A stretch of 64,000 nt of DNA from Peristeroidobacter agariperforans. Lineage in GTDB: Bacteria; Pseudomonadota; Gammaproteobacteria; Steroidobacterales; Steroidobacteraceae. The notes under the pieces were generated by a model. It ran no database searches, was not told the DNA's origin, and worked only from the letters and a program-made list of their open reading frames with translations. A program made the position numbers and the translations under genes. Of the stretch, positions 34,687-43,185 are shown piece by piece (positions within the stretch are counted from its first letter, which is position 1; the number at the start of each line of letters is the position of its first letter). Location of the stretch: NCBI RefSeq assembly GCF_004138335.1, contig NZ_RYFW01000001.1, forward strand, positions 2,997,244 to 3,061,243, read 5' to 3'.

Positions 34687-37383
34687 GTGGTAGAAACGCG
34701 GCCCGATCCGGATCAGTTGCTGGCTTCCGTGCAAGCAGCGGAAGCCAAGGCCCGTCGTGGCAAACTGAGGATCTTTTTCGGTGGCGCGGCGGGGGTGGGC
34801 AAGACCTATTCGATGCTCGAAGCGGCGCGTAATACGCGCGCTGCGGGCGCCGATCTGGTCGTCGGATATGTCGAGCCGCACGGACGCATCGAGACCGAGC
34901 GTTTGCTGGAAGGGCTCGAGCAGTTGCCCGCGCTGCCAATGCGCTATCGGGGAATCACTCGCCATGAGTTCGATCTGGATGGCGCGCTTCGTCGACGGCC
35001 GGCCATCATCCTGGTCGATGAGCTGGCGCATTCGAACCTGATCGAGGGCGAGCCGCCGCCGCGCCACGCCAAGCGCTGGCAGGACATCGAGGAACTGCTG
35101 GAAGCCGGCATCGATGTGTGGACCACGGTGAACGTCCAGCATCTGGAAAGTCTTAACGATCTGGTGGCGCAGATCACTGGCGTTCGGCAGCGCGAGACCA
35201 TCCCAGATCGCGTGTTCGACGAAGCCGACGAAGTCGAGCTGATCGATCTGCCGCCGGACGATCTGCTGCAGCGTCTGCAGGCCGGCAAGATCTACGTCGA
35301 GGAGCACGCACGGCATGCGATCGATCGTTTCTTTCGCAAGTCGAACCTGATCGCGCTGCGCGAGCTGGCATTGCGTCGCATGGCCGATCGCGTCGACGCG
35401 TCGGCGCGGGCCGCCGGCGTAGTGGACCGAGCTTCGCGCGCCTGGATGGCGCGCGATCGAGTGCTCGTCGCCATCGGTCCCGATGAGCAGGCGGAGCAGG
35501 TGGTGCGCGCTGGCAAGAGGTTGGCCGATGCGCTCGACGCGCCATGGTCGGTCGTGTACGTGGAAACGCCCGAGCTGTTGAAGCTCTCCCAACAAGAGCG
35601 CAATCGGCGCATCGATCTGTTGCGGCTCGGCGAGTCGCTCGGCGCCGAGACTGTGACATTGGATGGGCCAACGGCGGCCAGCGCGTTGCTCGAATATGCG
35701 GCCACTCGAAACGCCACGAAGATCCTGGTCGGCGCCCCGAAGCGTCGCGGCTGGCGAGCCTGGCTGCGGCCATCGACTGCGACCGAGCTCGCCCGGCGCG
35801 CACGGGGCTTCGATGTCATGACCATCGGCACGCTGGAGCAGTCGACGCAAGCTCCTCGAGCAATGCGTGGCGACGACGTTGCGGTGGCTACGCCCATCCA
35901 TTGGGATCGTTATGCCTGGGCCTTGGTCGTCAACGCAATCTGCACGCTGATTGCGTTCGCGATGTTCGAGAATTTCGAGCCGACCAACCTGGTGATGGTG
36001 TACTTGCTCGGCTCGACCATCGTCGGCATCCGATTCGGCCGCGGTCCCGCGGTGCTGTCGGCGGTCGTGAATGTGCTGGCATTCGACTTTTGTTTCATTC
36101 CGCCACGCTTTGCGTTTTCAGTGATGGATGCCCAGTATCTGGTGACGTTCGCCGTGATGCTGATCGTTACGCTGGTGATCTCGAATTTGATGGCCAGCGT
36201 GCGCCAGCAAACACGCGTTGCCGGCGCGCGCGAGCGACGCACCTTTCTGTTGTACGCAATGAGCCGCGAGTTGGCGGCGACGCGTGGCGCCGACGCCATG
36301 GCAAGGGTGGCGGTTCGCCACGTGGCGGAAGTGTTTCGATGCAAAGCAGTCGTGCTGTTGCCGGAGGCTGATGCCAAGCTGCGTCTGCCTGGAGAACGGC
36401 CCGAAGCGGGCTCGTTCGTCGGCGGCGATTTGTCGATTGCGCAATGGGTACTGGAGCACGGTCGGCGTGCAGGAATCGGGTCGGACACGTTGCCGGCGGC
36501 TCCAGCCTTATATCTTCCTTTGGGCAGCGAAGAGCAGCGCCTGGGCGTGCTCGCAGTGCTGCCAACCAATCCGCGACGGGTCTTGTTGCCGGAGCAGCGG
36601 CACCTGCTGGAAACATTCGCGGCTCAGATCGGCCTTGCGGTCGAGCGTGCAAGACTGGCGGAGGCGGCGGAGGTGTCGCGCGTCGAAGCGGAAACGGAGA
36701 GTTTGCGTAACACGTTGTTGGCCTCCATCTCGCATGATCTACGCACGCCGCTGTCGGTGATCGCCGGCGCCGCCAGTGTGCTTGCGGAGCGCTCCTCAAG
36801 CCTGGAGCCTGCAGAACGCGAACGCCTGGCTCGTTCGGTGGAGAACAAGGCACGCGATATGACGGAGCTGGTGTCGAACGTGCTCGACCTGATGCGCTTC
36901 GAATCCGGCCGCCTGACTCTGCATCGCGACTGGCAAACACTCGACGATCTGATTGGCATGGCGCTGAGCCGCATGCAAGGACGACTGGAGCCGCGCCAGA
37001 TCGAGTTGCGCTTGCCGGAGAATCTGCCCCCGGTGCACGTCGACGCGACCCTCATCGTGCAGGTATTCGCCAATTTGTTGGATAACGTCGCGAAATACAC
37101 GCCGCCGCAAACGCGCATGCTCATTTCGGCTACGGCAAACGATGAAGCGGTGGAGATCACCTTCGATGACGATGGGCCGGGCTTGCCGGAGCAGAATCGA
37201 GCGCGCTTGTTCGATAAGTTCCAGCGTGGCAGTGAAGAGGGCGCCACCATCGGCGCCGGCCTGGGCTTGTCGATCTGTCGCGCGATCCTGCGAGCACATG
37301 GTGGCGACATCCGCACAGCTGAGCGGCCGGGCGGCGGGGCGCGCTTTATACTCGCTGTGCCCGTGAAAGAGTCGATGCCGTGA
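34687..37383 (+). CDS. kdpD: Sensor histidine kinase KdpD
   Basis: An 898-residue sensor of full family length. It has the N-terminal KdpD domain with Walker A GGAAGVGKT at 32-40, a USP-like domain (about 255-370), four closely spaced membrane helices (about 410-500), a GAF-like region, HisKA with the phosphorylated H683 in SISHDLRTP, and an ATPase domain ending in GLGLSICRAI. It senses low potassium or osmotic stress and phosphorylates KdpE. The start is GTG 34687 with an ACAGGTGT-like site. It overlaps kdpE by 4 bp. Confidence 0.95.
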   Translation: MVETRPDPDQLLASVQAAEAKARRGKLRIFFGGAAGVGKTYSMLEAARNTRAAGADLVVGYVEPHGRIETERLLEGLEQLPALPMRYRGITRHEFDLDGALRRRPAIILVDELAHSNLIEGEPPPRHAKRWQDIEELLEAGIDVWTTVNVQHLESLNDLVAQITGVRQRETIPDRVFDEADEVELIDLPPDDLLQRLQAGKIYVEEHARHAIDRFFRKSNLIALRELALRRMADRVDASARAAGVVDRASRAWMARDRVLVAIGPDEQAEQVVRAGKRLADALDAPWSVVYVETPELLKLSQQERNRRIDLLRLGESLGAETVTLDGPTAASALLEYAATRNATKILVGAPKRRGWRAWLRPSTATELARRARGFDVMTIGTLEQSTQAPRAMRGDDVAVATPIHWDRYAWALVVNAICTLIAFAMFENFEPTNLVMVYLLGSTIVGIRFGRGPAVLSAVVNVLAFDFCFIPPRFAFSVMDAQYLVTFAVMLIVTLVISNLMASVRQQTRVAGARERRTFLLYAMSRELAATRGADAMARVAVRHVAEVFRCKAVVLLPEADAKLRLPGERPEAGSFVGGDLSIAQWVLEHGRRAGIGSDTLPAAPALYLPLGSEEQRLGVLAVLPTNPRRVLLPEQRHLLETFAAQIGLAVERARLAEAAEVSRVEAETESLRNTLLASISHDLRTPLSVIAGAASVLAERSSSLEPAERERLARSVENKARDMTELVSNVLDLMRFESGRLTLHRDWQTLDDLIGMALSRMQGRLEPRQIELRLPENLPPVHVDATLIVQVFANLLDNVAKYTPPQTRMLISATANDEAVEITFDDDGPGLPEQNRARLFDKFQRGSEEGATIGAGLGLSICRAILRAHGGDIRTAERPGGGARFILAVPVKESMP

Positions 37384-38078
37384 CCCAATCGCAATATCGT
37401 GTACTGATCGTGGAGGATGAGCCGGGCATTCGCGACATCCTGCGTACGCTGCTGCAAACGGCCAACTATCGAGTGGTGGAAGCCGATACGGCGGCCCGCG
37501 CCGAGATCGAGGCGCGCAGCCACAAGCCCGACCTGCTGATCGTCGACCTCGGTCTGCCAGACGCCGACGGTGAATTGTTGATACGAAATATTCGGAAGTG
37601 GTCGCCGGTGCCGATCCTGGTCTTGTCCGCGCGCACGATGGAAGAGCAGAAGATCGCTGCGCTCGATGCCGGCGCCGATGACTATGTCACAAAGCCCTTC
37701 AGCGCACCGGAACTGCTGGCGCGTGCGCGAGCGGCGCTACGTCGGAACGCTCGGGGCGCCGAACAAACATCGGTGTTGAAGCTCGGCAATCTCGCGATCG
37801 ATCTCGGCCAGCGTCTGGCAATCACGCCGAATGGCGAAGTGCACTTCACGCCGATGGAGTTTCGCGTACTGCAGTGCCTGGCGCGCGAGGCGGGACGCAT
37901 CGTCACGCAAAATCAGCTGGTCCGCGAAGTCTGGGGGCCGGACCGGGAGAGCGATACCCGCAGCCTGCGAGTGTTCATCAAGAACATCCGTCAGAAGATC
38001 GAGCCCGATCCGGCGCGCCCCGCGTATCTGGTCACCGAGGCCGGCATCGGTTATCGACTGGTGATGCCGTCGCGTTGA
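37380..38078 (+). CDS. kdpE: KDP operon response regulator KdpE
   Basis: A 232-residue OmpR/PhoB-type regulator. The receiver domain has acidic EDE at 12-14, phosphoacceptor D56 in VDLGLPD and K in TKPFSAPEL, followed by a winged helix ending in YLVTEAGIGYRLV. It activates kdpFABC when phosphorylated by KdpD. The start is GTG 37380, which overlaps the kdpD TGA (GTGA). No KdpE site could be confirmed upstream of the operon. Confidence 0.95.
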   Translation: MTQSQYRVLIVEDEPGIRDILRTLLQTANYRVVEADTAARAEIEARSHKPDLLIVDLGLPDADGELLIRNIRKWSPVPILVLSARTMEEQKIAALDAGADDYVTKPFSAPELLARARAALRRNARGAEQTSVLKLGNLAIDLGQRLAITPNGEVHFTPMEFRVLQCLAREAGRIVTQNQLVREVWGPDRESDTRSLRVFIKNIRQKIEPDPARPAYLVTEAGIGYRLVMPSR

Positions 38079-38085
38079 TCGCTCG

Positions 38086-38104
38086 CACCCGTCTTGGACG
38101 GGTG
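38086..38104 (+). terminator. Hairpin just after kdpE
   Basis: CACCCGTC at 38086-38093 and GACGGGTG at 38097-38104 pair perfectly around a 3-nt loop, 7 nt after the kdpE stop. Outer bases (TCG and CGA) can extend the stem, but no U-run follows. It is the best candidate end of the kdp transcript. Confidence 0.45.
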
Positions 38105-38158
38105 GTGCGAATCTTGGTGCAAGTTCCCCACGCATTGCTGAATCCCGAGCAACACGCT

Positions 38159-38187
38159 GTGGCGCGTCGAGCTGTTTATCGCGCCAC
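38159..38187 (+). promoter_or_regulatory. Inverted repeat upstream of the outer-membrane barrel gene
   Basis: GTGGCGCG at 38159-38166 and CGCGCCAC at 38180-38187 are perfect 8-bp arms with a 13-nt spacer, 66 nt before the barrel-protein start. It could be an operator or a leader hairpin. Confidence 0.35.
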
Positions 38188-38253
38188 GTTGCGGGCGCAC
38201 TCTTGGTCCACGTCGCAGCGATGCGATGGTGAATAAAAGTTTAGGAGATGATG

Positions 38254-38874
38254 ATGTTGACCAAGAAGAGTCTGATTGCCTTAACAACTGTTGGTTCACT
38301 TGCCTTTGCCGCCGTGCCGGCGATGGCGCAGGTGACCGCGGGCAGCCAGGAAGTTCATGCGTATGTCGGTGAGACGTTCGGCGACGATCTGAGCGATCGG
38401 CGCATCAATGGGCGCACGCCCGAGCTCGATGACGATGTGACTTATGGCTTGCGCTACGGTTACAACTTCACCGATGCCTGGGGCCTTGAATTGTCGCTCG
38501 GCCAGACCAATAGCTCGGTGACCGGCCTGCCCGGGCGCGATACCGATCTCGATCTGACCACGTTCGATGTCGATGCAATCTATCACTTCAATCCGAGCAG
38601 CCGCTTCGTGCCGTATGTGCTCGCAGGCATCGGCTACGCCAGCGCGGACCTCGACCGACCGCTCACTGGAACGGTCAACGGTGTCGGCCCGGTGCGCATC
38701 GACGACGACAATGGCTTCACCCTGAATGCCGGCGTCGGCGCCAAGTATTTCATCACCGACAATGTCTCGCTGCGGCTGGACGCGCGCTATCGCTATCTCG
38801 ATAAGATCATCGATCGCTTCGACGATTCGTTGAACACGTTCGAGACCACGTTCGGCGTCGGCTTCCAGTTCTGA
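38254..38874 (+). CDS. Outer-membrane beta-barrel protein (OmpA-type eight-strand barrel)
   Basis: A 206-residue protein with a signal peptide (cut after AMAQ) and a pattern of alternating beta strands ending in FGVGFQF with terminal Phe, as in small eight-stranded barrels. Strand segments YGLRYGYNFTDAWGLELSLG, VPYVLAGIGYASADL and SLRLDARYRYLD match the OmpA-like transmembrane family. No peptidoglycan-binding domain is attached. Three ATG codons lie in tandem at 38248, 38251 and 38254; the third has AGGAG at the best distance. The last 82 bp overlap the convergent reductase gene. Confidence 0.85.
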   Translation: MLTKKSLIALTTVGSLAFAAVPAMAQVTAGSQEVHAYVGETFGDDLSDRRINGRTPELDDDVTYGLRYGYNFTDAWGLELSLGQTNSSVTGLPGRDTDLDLTTFDVDAIYHFNPSSRFVPYVLAGIGYASADLDRPLTGTVNGVGPVRIDDDNGFTLNAGVGAKYFITDNVSLRLDARYRYLDKIIDRFDDSLNTFETTFGVGFQF

Positions 38875-39998
38875 GATTGATTCGAGTCTGGTGGGACGCG
38901 CACGACGACTTTGCCTCGAGCGTGCCATCCCGCCAGATACTCGATCGCCGCCGGCACTTCGCCGAGCGTAAAGTTCCGGTCGATCACGGATGTCATCTTT
39001 CCCTCGCCAGCGAGCCTGGCGAGGAAAGTGAGGTCGTCTTGATTGAGCTGCGCCACGAAGAACACGAAGTTCTCGTCGACCAGCCATGACAGTACGATGC
39101 CTTTGATGACTCCGAGAAACATGCCGATCCAGGGGCCTCGCTTCGGAGCGCCGACGATGACGACGGTGCCGTTGGGCGTGAGCACGTGGCGCAGGTCCAG
39201 CGGCGAATGATTGCCGACGTTGTCGATGATGACGTCGTAACGCTTGTTCAAGCTCGTGAAGTCCTCTTTCTTATAGTCGATCACATGGTCCGCGCCGAGC
39301 GAGCGCACGAGCTCGACATTGCGCGTGCTGCAAACACCCGTGACTTCTGCGCCGAATGATTTCGCGATCTGCACCGCGAATGTGCCGACGCCGCCCGAGG
39401 CGCCGTTGATCAGTACCCTTTGACCGGCTTGCACGTGCGCTTGATCGCGTAGTGCCTGCAGAGCGGTGACGGCGGCCACGGGAATGGCGGCTGCCTGTTC
39501 GAATGTGACATTGGCCGGCTTGGCTGCAATGGCGCGGTCTTCGGGAACGACGACGTACTCGGCGAAAGCACCGCCGCGTCCGCCGAACACTTCATCGCCC
39601 GGTTTGAACCGCGTCACTTGTTTGCCTACCGATTCGACCGTGCCCGCGAAATCGACACCGGTGCGCGGGTCGTTGGGCGTACCCAAGCCGCCGCCGAGAC
39701 GCATGACGTACGGCCATCCCGCGACGCTATGCCAATCCAGCGGATTGACCGCGGCCGCTTGCACACGAACCAGCACCTCGTTGTCGGCCGGCGTCGGCTT
39801 TGGAATGTCCTCGAGCGTCAGCATTTCAGGCGCGCCATAGCAACGCTGCATGACCGCCTTCATCAGAGGTTGCGGGCCTCGAGCAGCGCTGGTCGGCGTC
39901 GGGCACTCCGCGTCATGGCTCAGCAGGATTGCGAGCGACGTGATGGCCAGTGCGAGCACGCCGGCCAGGCCAATGAAGATCCGCTTTTTCGTAGTCAT
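38793..39998 (-). CDS. Membrane-anchored NADPH:quinone reductase-like oxidoreductase (MDR family)
   Basis: A 401-residue medium-chain dehydrogenase/reductase without zinc ligands. A membrane helix occupies about 6-25, a GroES-like domain follows (NPLDWHSVAGW, GVDFAGTVESVG), and the Rossmann region has NGASGGVGTFAVQIAKSFGA with the NADPH motif. Most family members are soluble, so the anchor is unusual. After the normal end near GKVVVRV the protein carries about 32 extra residues that are antisense to the barrel gene; they have no family match. Function is probably reduction of quinones or enones. Confidence 0.83.
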   Translation of the reverse strand: MTTKKRIFIGLAGVLALAITSLAILLSHDAECPTPTSAARGPQPLMKAVMQRCYGAPEMLTLEDIPKPTPADNEVLVRVQAAAVNPLDWHSVAGWPYVMRLGGGLGTPNDPRTGVDFAGTVESVGKQVTRFKPGDEVFGGRGGAFAEYVVVPEDRAIAAKPANVTFEQAAAIPVAAVTALQALRDQAHVQAGQRVLINGASGGVGTFAVQIAKSFGAEVTGVCSTRNVELVRSLGADHVIDYKKEDFTSLNKRYDVIIDNVGNHSPLDLRHVLTPNGTVVIVGAPKRGPWIGMFLGVIKGIVLSWLVDENFVFFVAQLNQDDLTFLARLAGEGKMTSVIDRNFTLGEVPAAIEYLAGWHARGKVVVRVPPDSNQSQNWKPTPNVVSNVFNESSKRSMILSR

Positions 39999-40183
39999 GG
40001 GGTGTTCTCCCTGTCGGTTTCGGCCGGACTATGAAAGCGCGTTGCGGAGAAAACGAGTGGCATGCGACGGGTGACGATCCCGGGCTGGCGAGTGACGATC
40101 GGTATGGACGAGTGGCGGCGGGAGGGGGGCGCCGACGGGGAAAATTGCGGGCGAGCGCATCGCTCAGGATTTATAGTGGCCTC
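39999..40183. promoter_or_regulatory. Divergent promoter region with 21-bp-spaced direct repeat
   Basis: The gap between the reductase and the LytS-type kinase holds GTGACGATC at 40071-40079 and again at 40092-40100, exactly 21 bp (two helical turns) apart. LytTR response regulators bind pairs of 9-10 bp direct repeats at this spacing, so it is a plausible autoregulation site. ACGAGTGGC is also repeated at 40053-40061 and 40108-40116, flanking the pair. Confidence 0.5.
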
Positions 40184-41269
40184 ATGGTTTCCGCCCTTGA
40201 ACACCCACGCGTCATGCAGGATCGGCCGCGAGGCGTGGCGCTCGCGTTCGGCTGGCGCCGGCTGTCGCTCACGCTGGGCTTGTCGATTTTGTTTGGTGCG
40301 GCGAACAGTCTGGTGTCCTCGGCGCCGCCGGTTCTCGTCACGATTGCCCATGCGGTGACCGTGGGGTTGACCGCTATGCTTGCTTTCGGACTGTTCGAAC
40401 AGTGGCCGGCACAGTTGCGGCTGCCGCGTTGGGTGCTCCAGGTCATCGGTGTCATGATCGCGGTGCCCGTCGGCGCGCTACTGGCGCACTCGGTATCGAT
40501 GGCGGTCGATATTCATTCGGCGCACGATGATCCTCAAATGAGGGGGCTCATGGTGCTGATGGTGGAAGGCCTGCTGATAGCGCCGTGGGTCGCGGTCGCC
40601 GCCATGCTTCAACAGCGAGACATCTTTGCTCGCGATCAGGCGCTCGCGTTCGAACTGGAGCGCAGCGAGTTCGAGCGCAAGGTGCTCGACACACGCATGC
40701 GACTATTGCAGGCACAGGTAAAGCCTCACTTCCTGTTCAACACCCTGGCCAATGTGCAGGCACTGGTAGATGCGGGTTCGCCTCGAGCATCGCAGGTGCT
40801 GGCGAATCTCATTACTTACCTTCGCGCCGCCGTGCCGCGCATGCATGCGGCAATGACGACGCTGGCTGAGGAGGTGGAACTGGTGCGCGCGTATCTGGAG
40901 CTCATGCAGATGCGCATGCCCGATCGACTGCAATTTGCTTTGCGCATCGATCCGGGCGCATCGAAGTTGCAATGTCCACCGATGACGCTGCTCACGCTCG
41001 TAGAGAACTCCCTACAGCATGGCATCGATCCGAGCGAAGAAGGCGGACGCATCGACGTCGATGTCTGGCTGCGCGACGACCGCTGCCTCGTACGCGTCAT
41101 CGACACGGGGGTGGGGCTGAAAACGCCGGGCAGCGGACTCGGCACAGGGCTCTCCACGTTGCGTGAGCGAATGCAGCTCGCGTTCGGCGGCGATGCGCAA
41201 TTGAACCTGACGGAGATCCAGCCGCGGGGCGTCAGCGCCGAATTGAGCTTCCCGGCCCGACCTGCATGA
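40184..41269 (+). CDS. LytS/AlgZ-type sensor histidine kinase
   Basis: A 361-residue kinase. About four hydrophobic helices occupy 28-145 and a coiled stretch follows. The His_kinase domain has H182 in QVKPHFLFNTLANVQ, then the MRMPDRL and ENSLQHGI segments and a short ATPase domain with DTGVGL and GTGLSTLRERM. It is the partner of the LytTR regulator, whose gene overlaps by 4 bp. ATG 40184 follows a weak site; ATG 40214 is an alternative. The signal is unknown. Confidence 0.88.
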   Translation: MVSALEHPRVMQDRPRGVALAFGWRRLSLTLGLSILFGAANSLVSSAPPVLVTIAHAVTVGLTAMLAFGLFEQWPAQLRLPRWVLQVIGVMIAVPVGALLAHSVSMAVDIHSAHDDPQMRGLMVLMVEGLLIAPWVAVAAMLQQRDIFARDQALAFELERSEFERKVLDTRMRLLQAQVKPHFLFNTLANVQALVDAGSPRASQVLANLITYLRAAVPRMHAAMTTLAEEVELVRAYLELMQMRMPDRLQFALRIDPGASKLQCPPMTLLTLVENSLQHGIDPSEEGGRIDVDVWLRDDRCLVRVIDTGVGLKTPGSGLGTGLSTLRERMQLAFGGDAQLNLTEIQPRGVSAELSFPARPA

Positions 41270-42051
41270 GCCTTCAACATCCGACCGCCCTCATCGCCGA
41301 TGACGAGCCGCTGCTGCGGGAAGCGCTCGAGCGCATGCTCTTGCAACTCTGGCCCGAGCTGAAAATTGTGGCCCAGGCACGCAACGGGCGCGAGGCGATC
41401 GATCAGTTCGAAGCGCATCGACCGGATATTTGTTTTCTGGACGTGCAGATGCCGGGCAAGACCGGTGTGGAGGCGGCACAGCACATCGGCCGCCGCGCGC
41501 ATCTGGTGTTTGTCACAGCATTCGATCAATACGCCGTGCAGGCGTTTGCGCAGGGCGTGCTTGACTATCTGGTGAAGCCAGTTGAATCAGCGCGTCTGTC
41601 TGAAACTGTCGAGCGCTTGAAGGAGCGGTTGCACGCCGCGCAACCGGCGATGAACACCGAAGCTTTGCTGCAGCAACTCGCGGCCAGCCTCGATCGAACA
41701 AAGCAACCGGCGACGCTGCGCTGGCTGCGTGCGTCCGTAGGCCAAACCGTTCGATTGATCGCCGTGGACGATATCGATTATCTGCGTTCGGAGGAGAAGT
41801 ACGCGCAAGTCGCGTGGCGTGACGATGCGGGCCAGCCCCGCGAAGCGGTGATCCGCACGCCACTCAAGGAGCTGATTCCTCAGCTCGATTCAGCGCAGTT
41901 CGCGCAGGTGCATCGCTCTGTCGTCGTCAACCTGCGCGCCATCAGTCATGTCACCCGCGGCCCGAACGAAACCGCGGATATTCATTTGAAAGGGCGCGAT
42001 GAGGTGCTGCCAGTCAGTCGCAGCTACCTGCACCTGTTTCGTCAGATGTAA
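41266..42051 (+). CDS. LytTR family response regulator
   Basis: A 261-residue regulator with a receiver domain (DDE at 12-14, phosphoacceptor D59 in CFLDVQMPG, K in LVKPVES), a linker near 125-150 and a C-terminal LytTR DNA-binding domain (about 160-260; LRSEEKYAQVAW, FAQVHRSVVVNL). LytTR regulators control extracellular polysaccharide, adhesion or uptake genes. It is coupled to the kinase gene. It abuts the convergent GH43 gene with no gap: its TAA ends at 42051, and the GH43 stop begins at 42052. Confidence 0.9.
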   Translation: MSLQHPTALIADDEPLLREALERMLLQLWPELKIVAQARNGREAIDQFEAHRPDICFLDVQMPGKTGVEAAQHIGRRAHLVFVTAFDQYAVQAFAQGVLDYLVKPVESARLSETVERLKERLHAAQPAMNTEALLQQLAASLDRTKQPATLRWLRASVGQTVRLIAVDDIDYLRSEEKYAQVAWRDDAGQPREAVIRTPLKELIPQLDSAQFAQVHRSVVVNLRAISHVTRGPNETADIHLKGRDEVLPVSRSYLHLFRQM

Positions 42052-43086
42052 TTACCTTGATCCCGAGGGCACCGGCAGCGCCACTCCCGTGGCCACTGGC
42101 TCGCCGAACTGCGGCCATCCGTCGTTGCTCCAGTCGAAGCGCTGGATGCGGGGCGCGCGCTTCGGTGTGCATTTCATGTCCGGGCCGGGATTGGCGTGAT
42201 AGATGATCCAGTTCTCTTTGCCGTCGGGCGAGACGAAGAAGCCGTTGTGTCCGGTCGCATAGACGCCGTTGGCGGCCTTGAGCGCGGGCTGAGGAGATTT
42301 TTTCCAGACCGATGCGTCGAGAGGATTGGAGCCCGGCGCCGCGTGCAGCAGACCGAGCGAATAGCCGTCGGACCAGCAAGCGCTCGCCGAATAGGTCAGG
42401 AACAAATCACCCTTGGGGCCGGGCAGAAATTCCGGGCCTTCGACGATCTTGCGCCCGCCCTGCTGTTCCCAGGATTGGTCGGGGCGCGCGATGATGGTCT
42501 CGCTGCCGGTCAGCGTCCACGGATTCTTCATCTCCGCGATCGCGAGGGACGTATCCGTTTCGGTGTACGGCGAATACACGAAGTAGCGCTTGCCGCCGTG
42601 AGAGAACACGGTGCCATCGATGCCGGCGCGAGCCGTGTTGATGCGGCCACGATCGATCCAGTCGGTGTTCATTGGATCCGCGCTGCCGTTCTCCAGCACG
42701 AACACGCCCCGATGCGTGTCATCGGTGAAGCCGCTCGCGGTCGCGGAGTAGTAGAGGAACCATTTGCCGTCAATGCGATGCAGTTCCGGCGCCCAGATGG
42801 AATGCGCGTTGGGACCCGTTTTCGGCGCGGTCCAGACGACGACCGGCTTCGCTTCCGCAAGCCTGGCGATATTGTCCGTGCGCCACAGGGCGATGCGATT
42901 GCCCAGCGTGTGCGTGTAGTAATAAACCCCATCGACCTGCGTGATCCAGGGATCGGGGCCAGACGGCAACAGCGGATTGGTATAAGTGGTGGCGCTCGGC
43001 GAGGCCGCCATAACCGGAGTTGCGCAGCCTGCGAGCACCGCCAGCGCGAGGACGCCCGCCGCTTTGTACCAACCCGATCCTGTCAT
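42052..43086 (-). CDS. Glycoside hydrolase family 43 lipoprotein
   Basis: A 344-residue five-bladed propeller enzyme. The lipobox LAGC puts the lipidated Cys at 21, so it is anchored in an envelope membrane. Catalytic residues of GH43 are visible: base D45 in GPDPWI, pKa-modulating D157 in IDGTVF and acid E216 in VEGPEF. GH43 enzymes cleave alpha-L-arabinofuranosides or beta-xylosides and a few galactosides. The neighbouring sulfatases suggest a sulfated side-chain substrate. It is divergent from the first sulfatase gene, with which it shares a 99-bp promoter region. Confidence 0.88.
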   Translation of the reverse strand: MTGSGWYKAAGVLALAVLAGCATPVMAASPSATTYTNPLLPSGPDPWITQVDGVYYYTHTLGNRIALWRTDNIARLAEAKPVVVWTAPKTGPNAHSIWAPELHRIDGKWFLYYSATASGFTDDTHRGVFVLENGSADPMNTDWIDRGRINTARAGIDGTVFSHGGKRYFVYSPYTETDTSLAIAEMKNPWTLTGSETIIARPDQSWEQQGGRKIVEGPEFLPGPKGDLFLTYSASACWSDGYSLGLLHAAPGSNPLDASVWKKSPQPALKAANGVYATGHNGFFVSPDGKENWIIYHANPGPDMKCTPKRAPRIQRFDWSNDGWPQFGEPVATGVALPVPSGSR

Positions 43087-43185
43087 CGCCGACCCCTTTT
43101 CAGCCGTTCATAAGACGTATTTATCTTATAATTACCGTCGGAATGTGCAAGGATAGATTCCGGGATTACGAGCGGGGGAGACGAG
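43087..43185. promoter_or_regulatory. Divergent GH43/sulfatase promoter with AT-rich dyad
   Basis: ATAAGA at 43110-43115 and TCTTAT at 43124-43129 form a 6-bp dyad with an 8-bp spacer in a short AT-rich island. The segment ATTTATCTTATA resembles ATTTATCATACC in the control region at 48984-48995, which serves the same locus. A shared operator is inferred. Confidence 0.45.
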
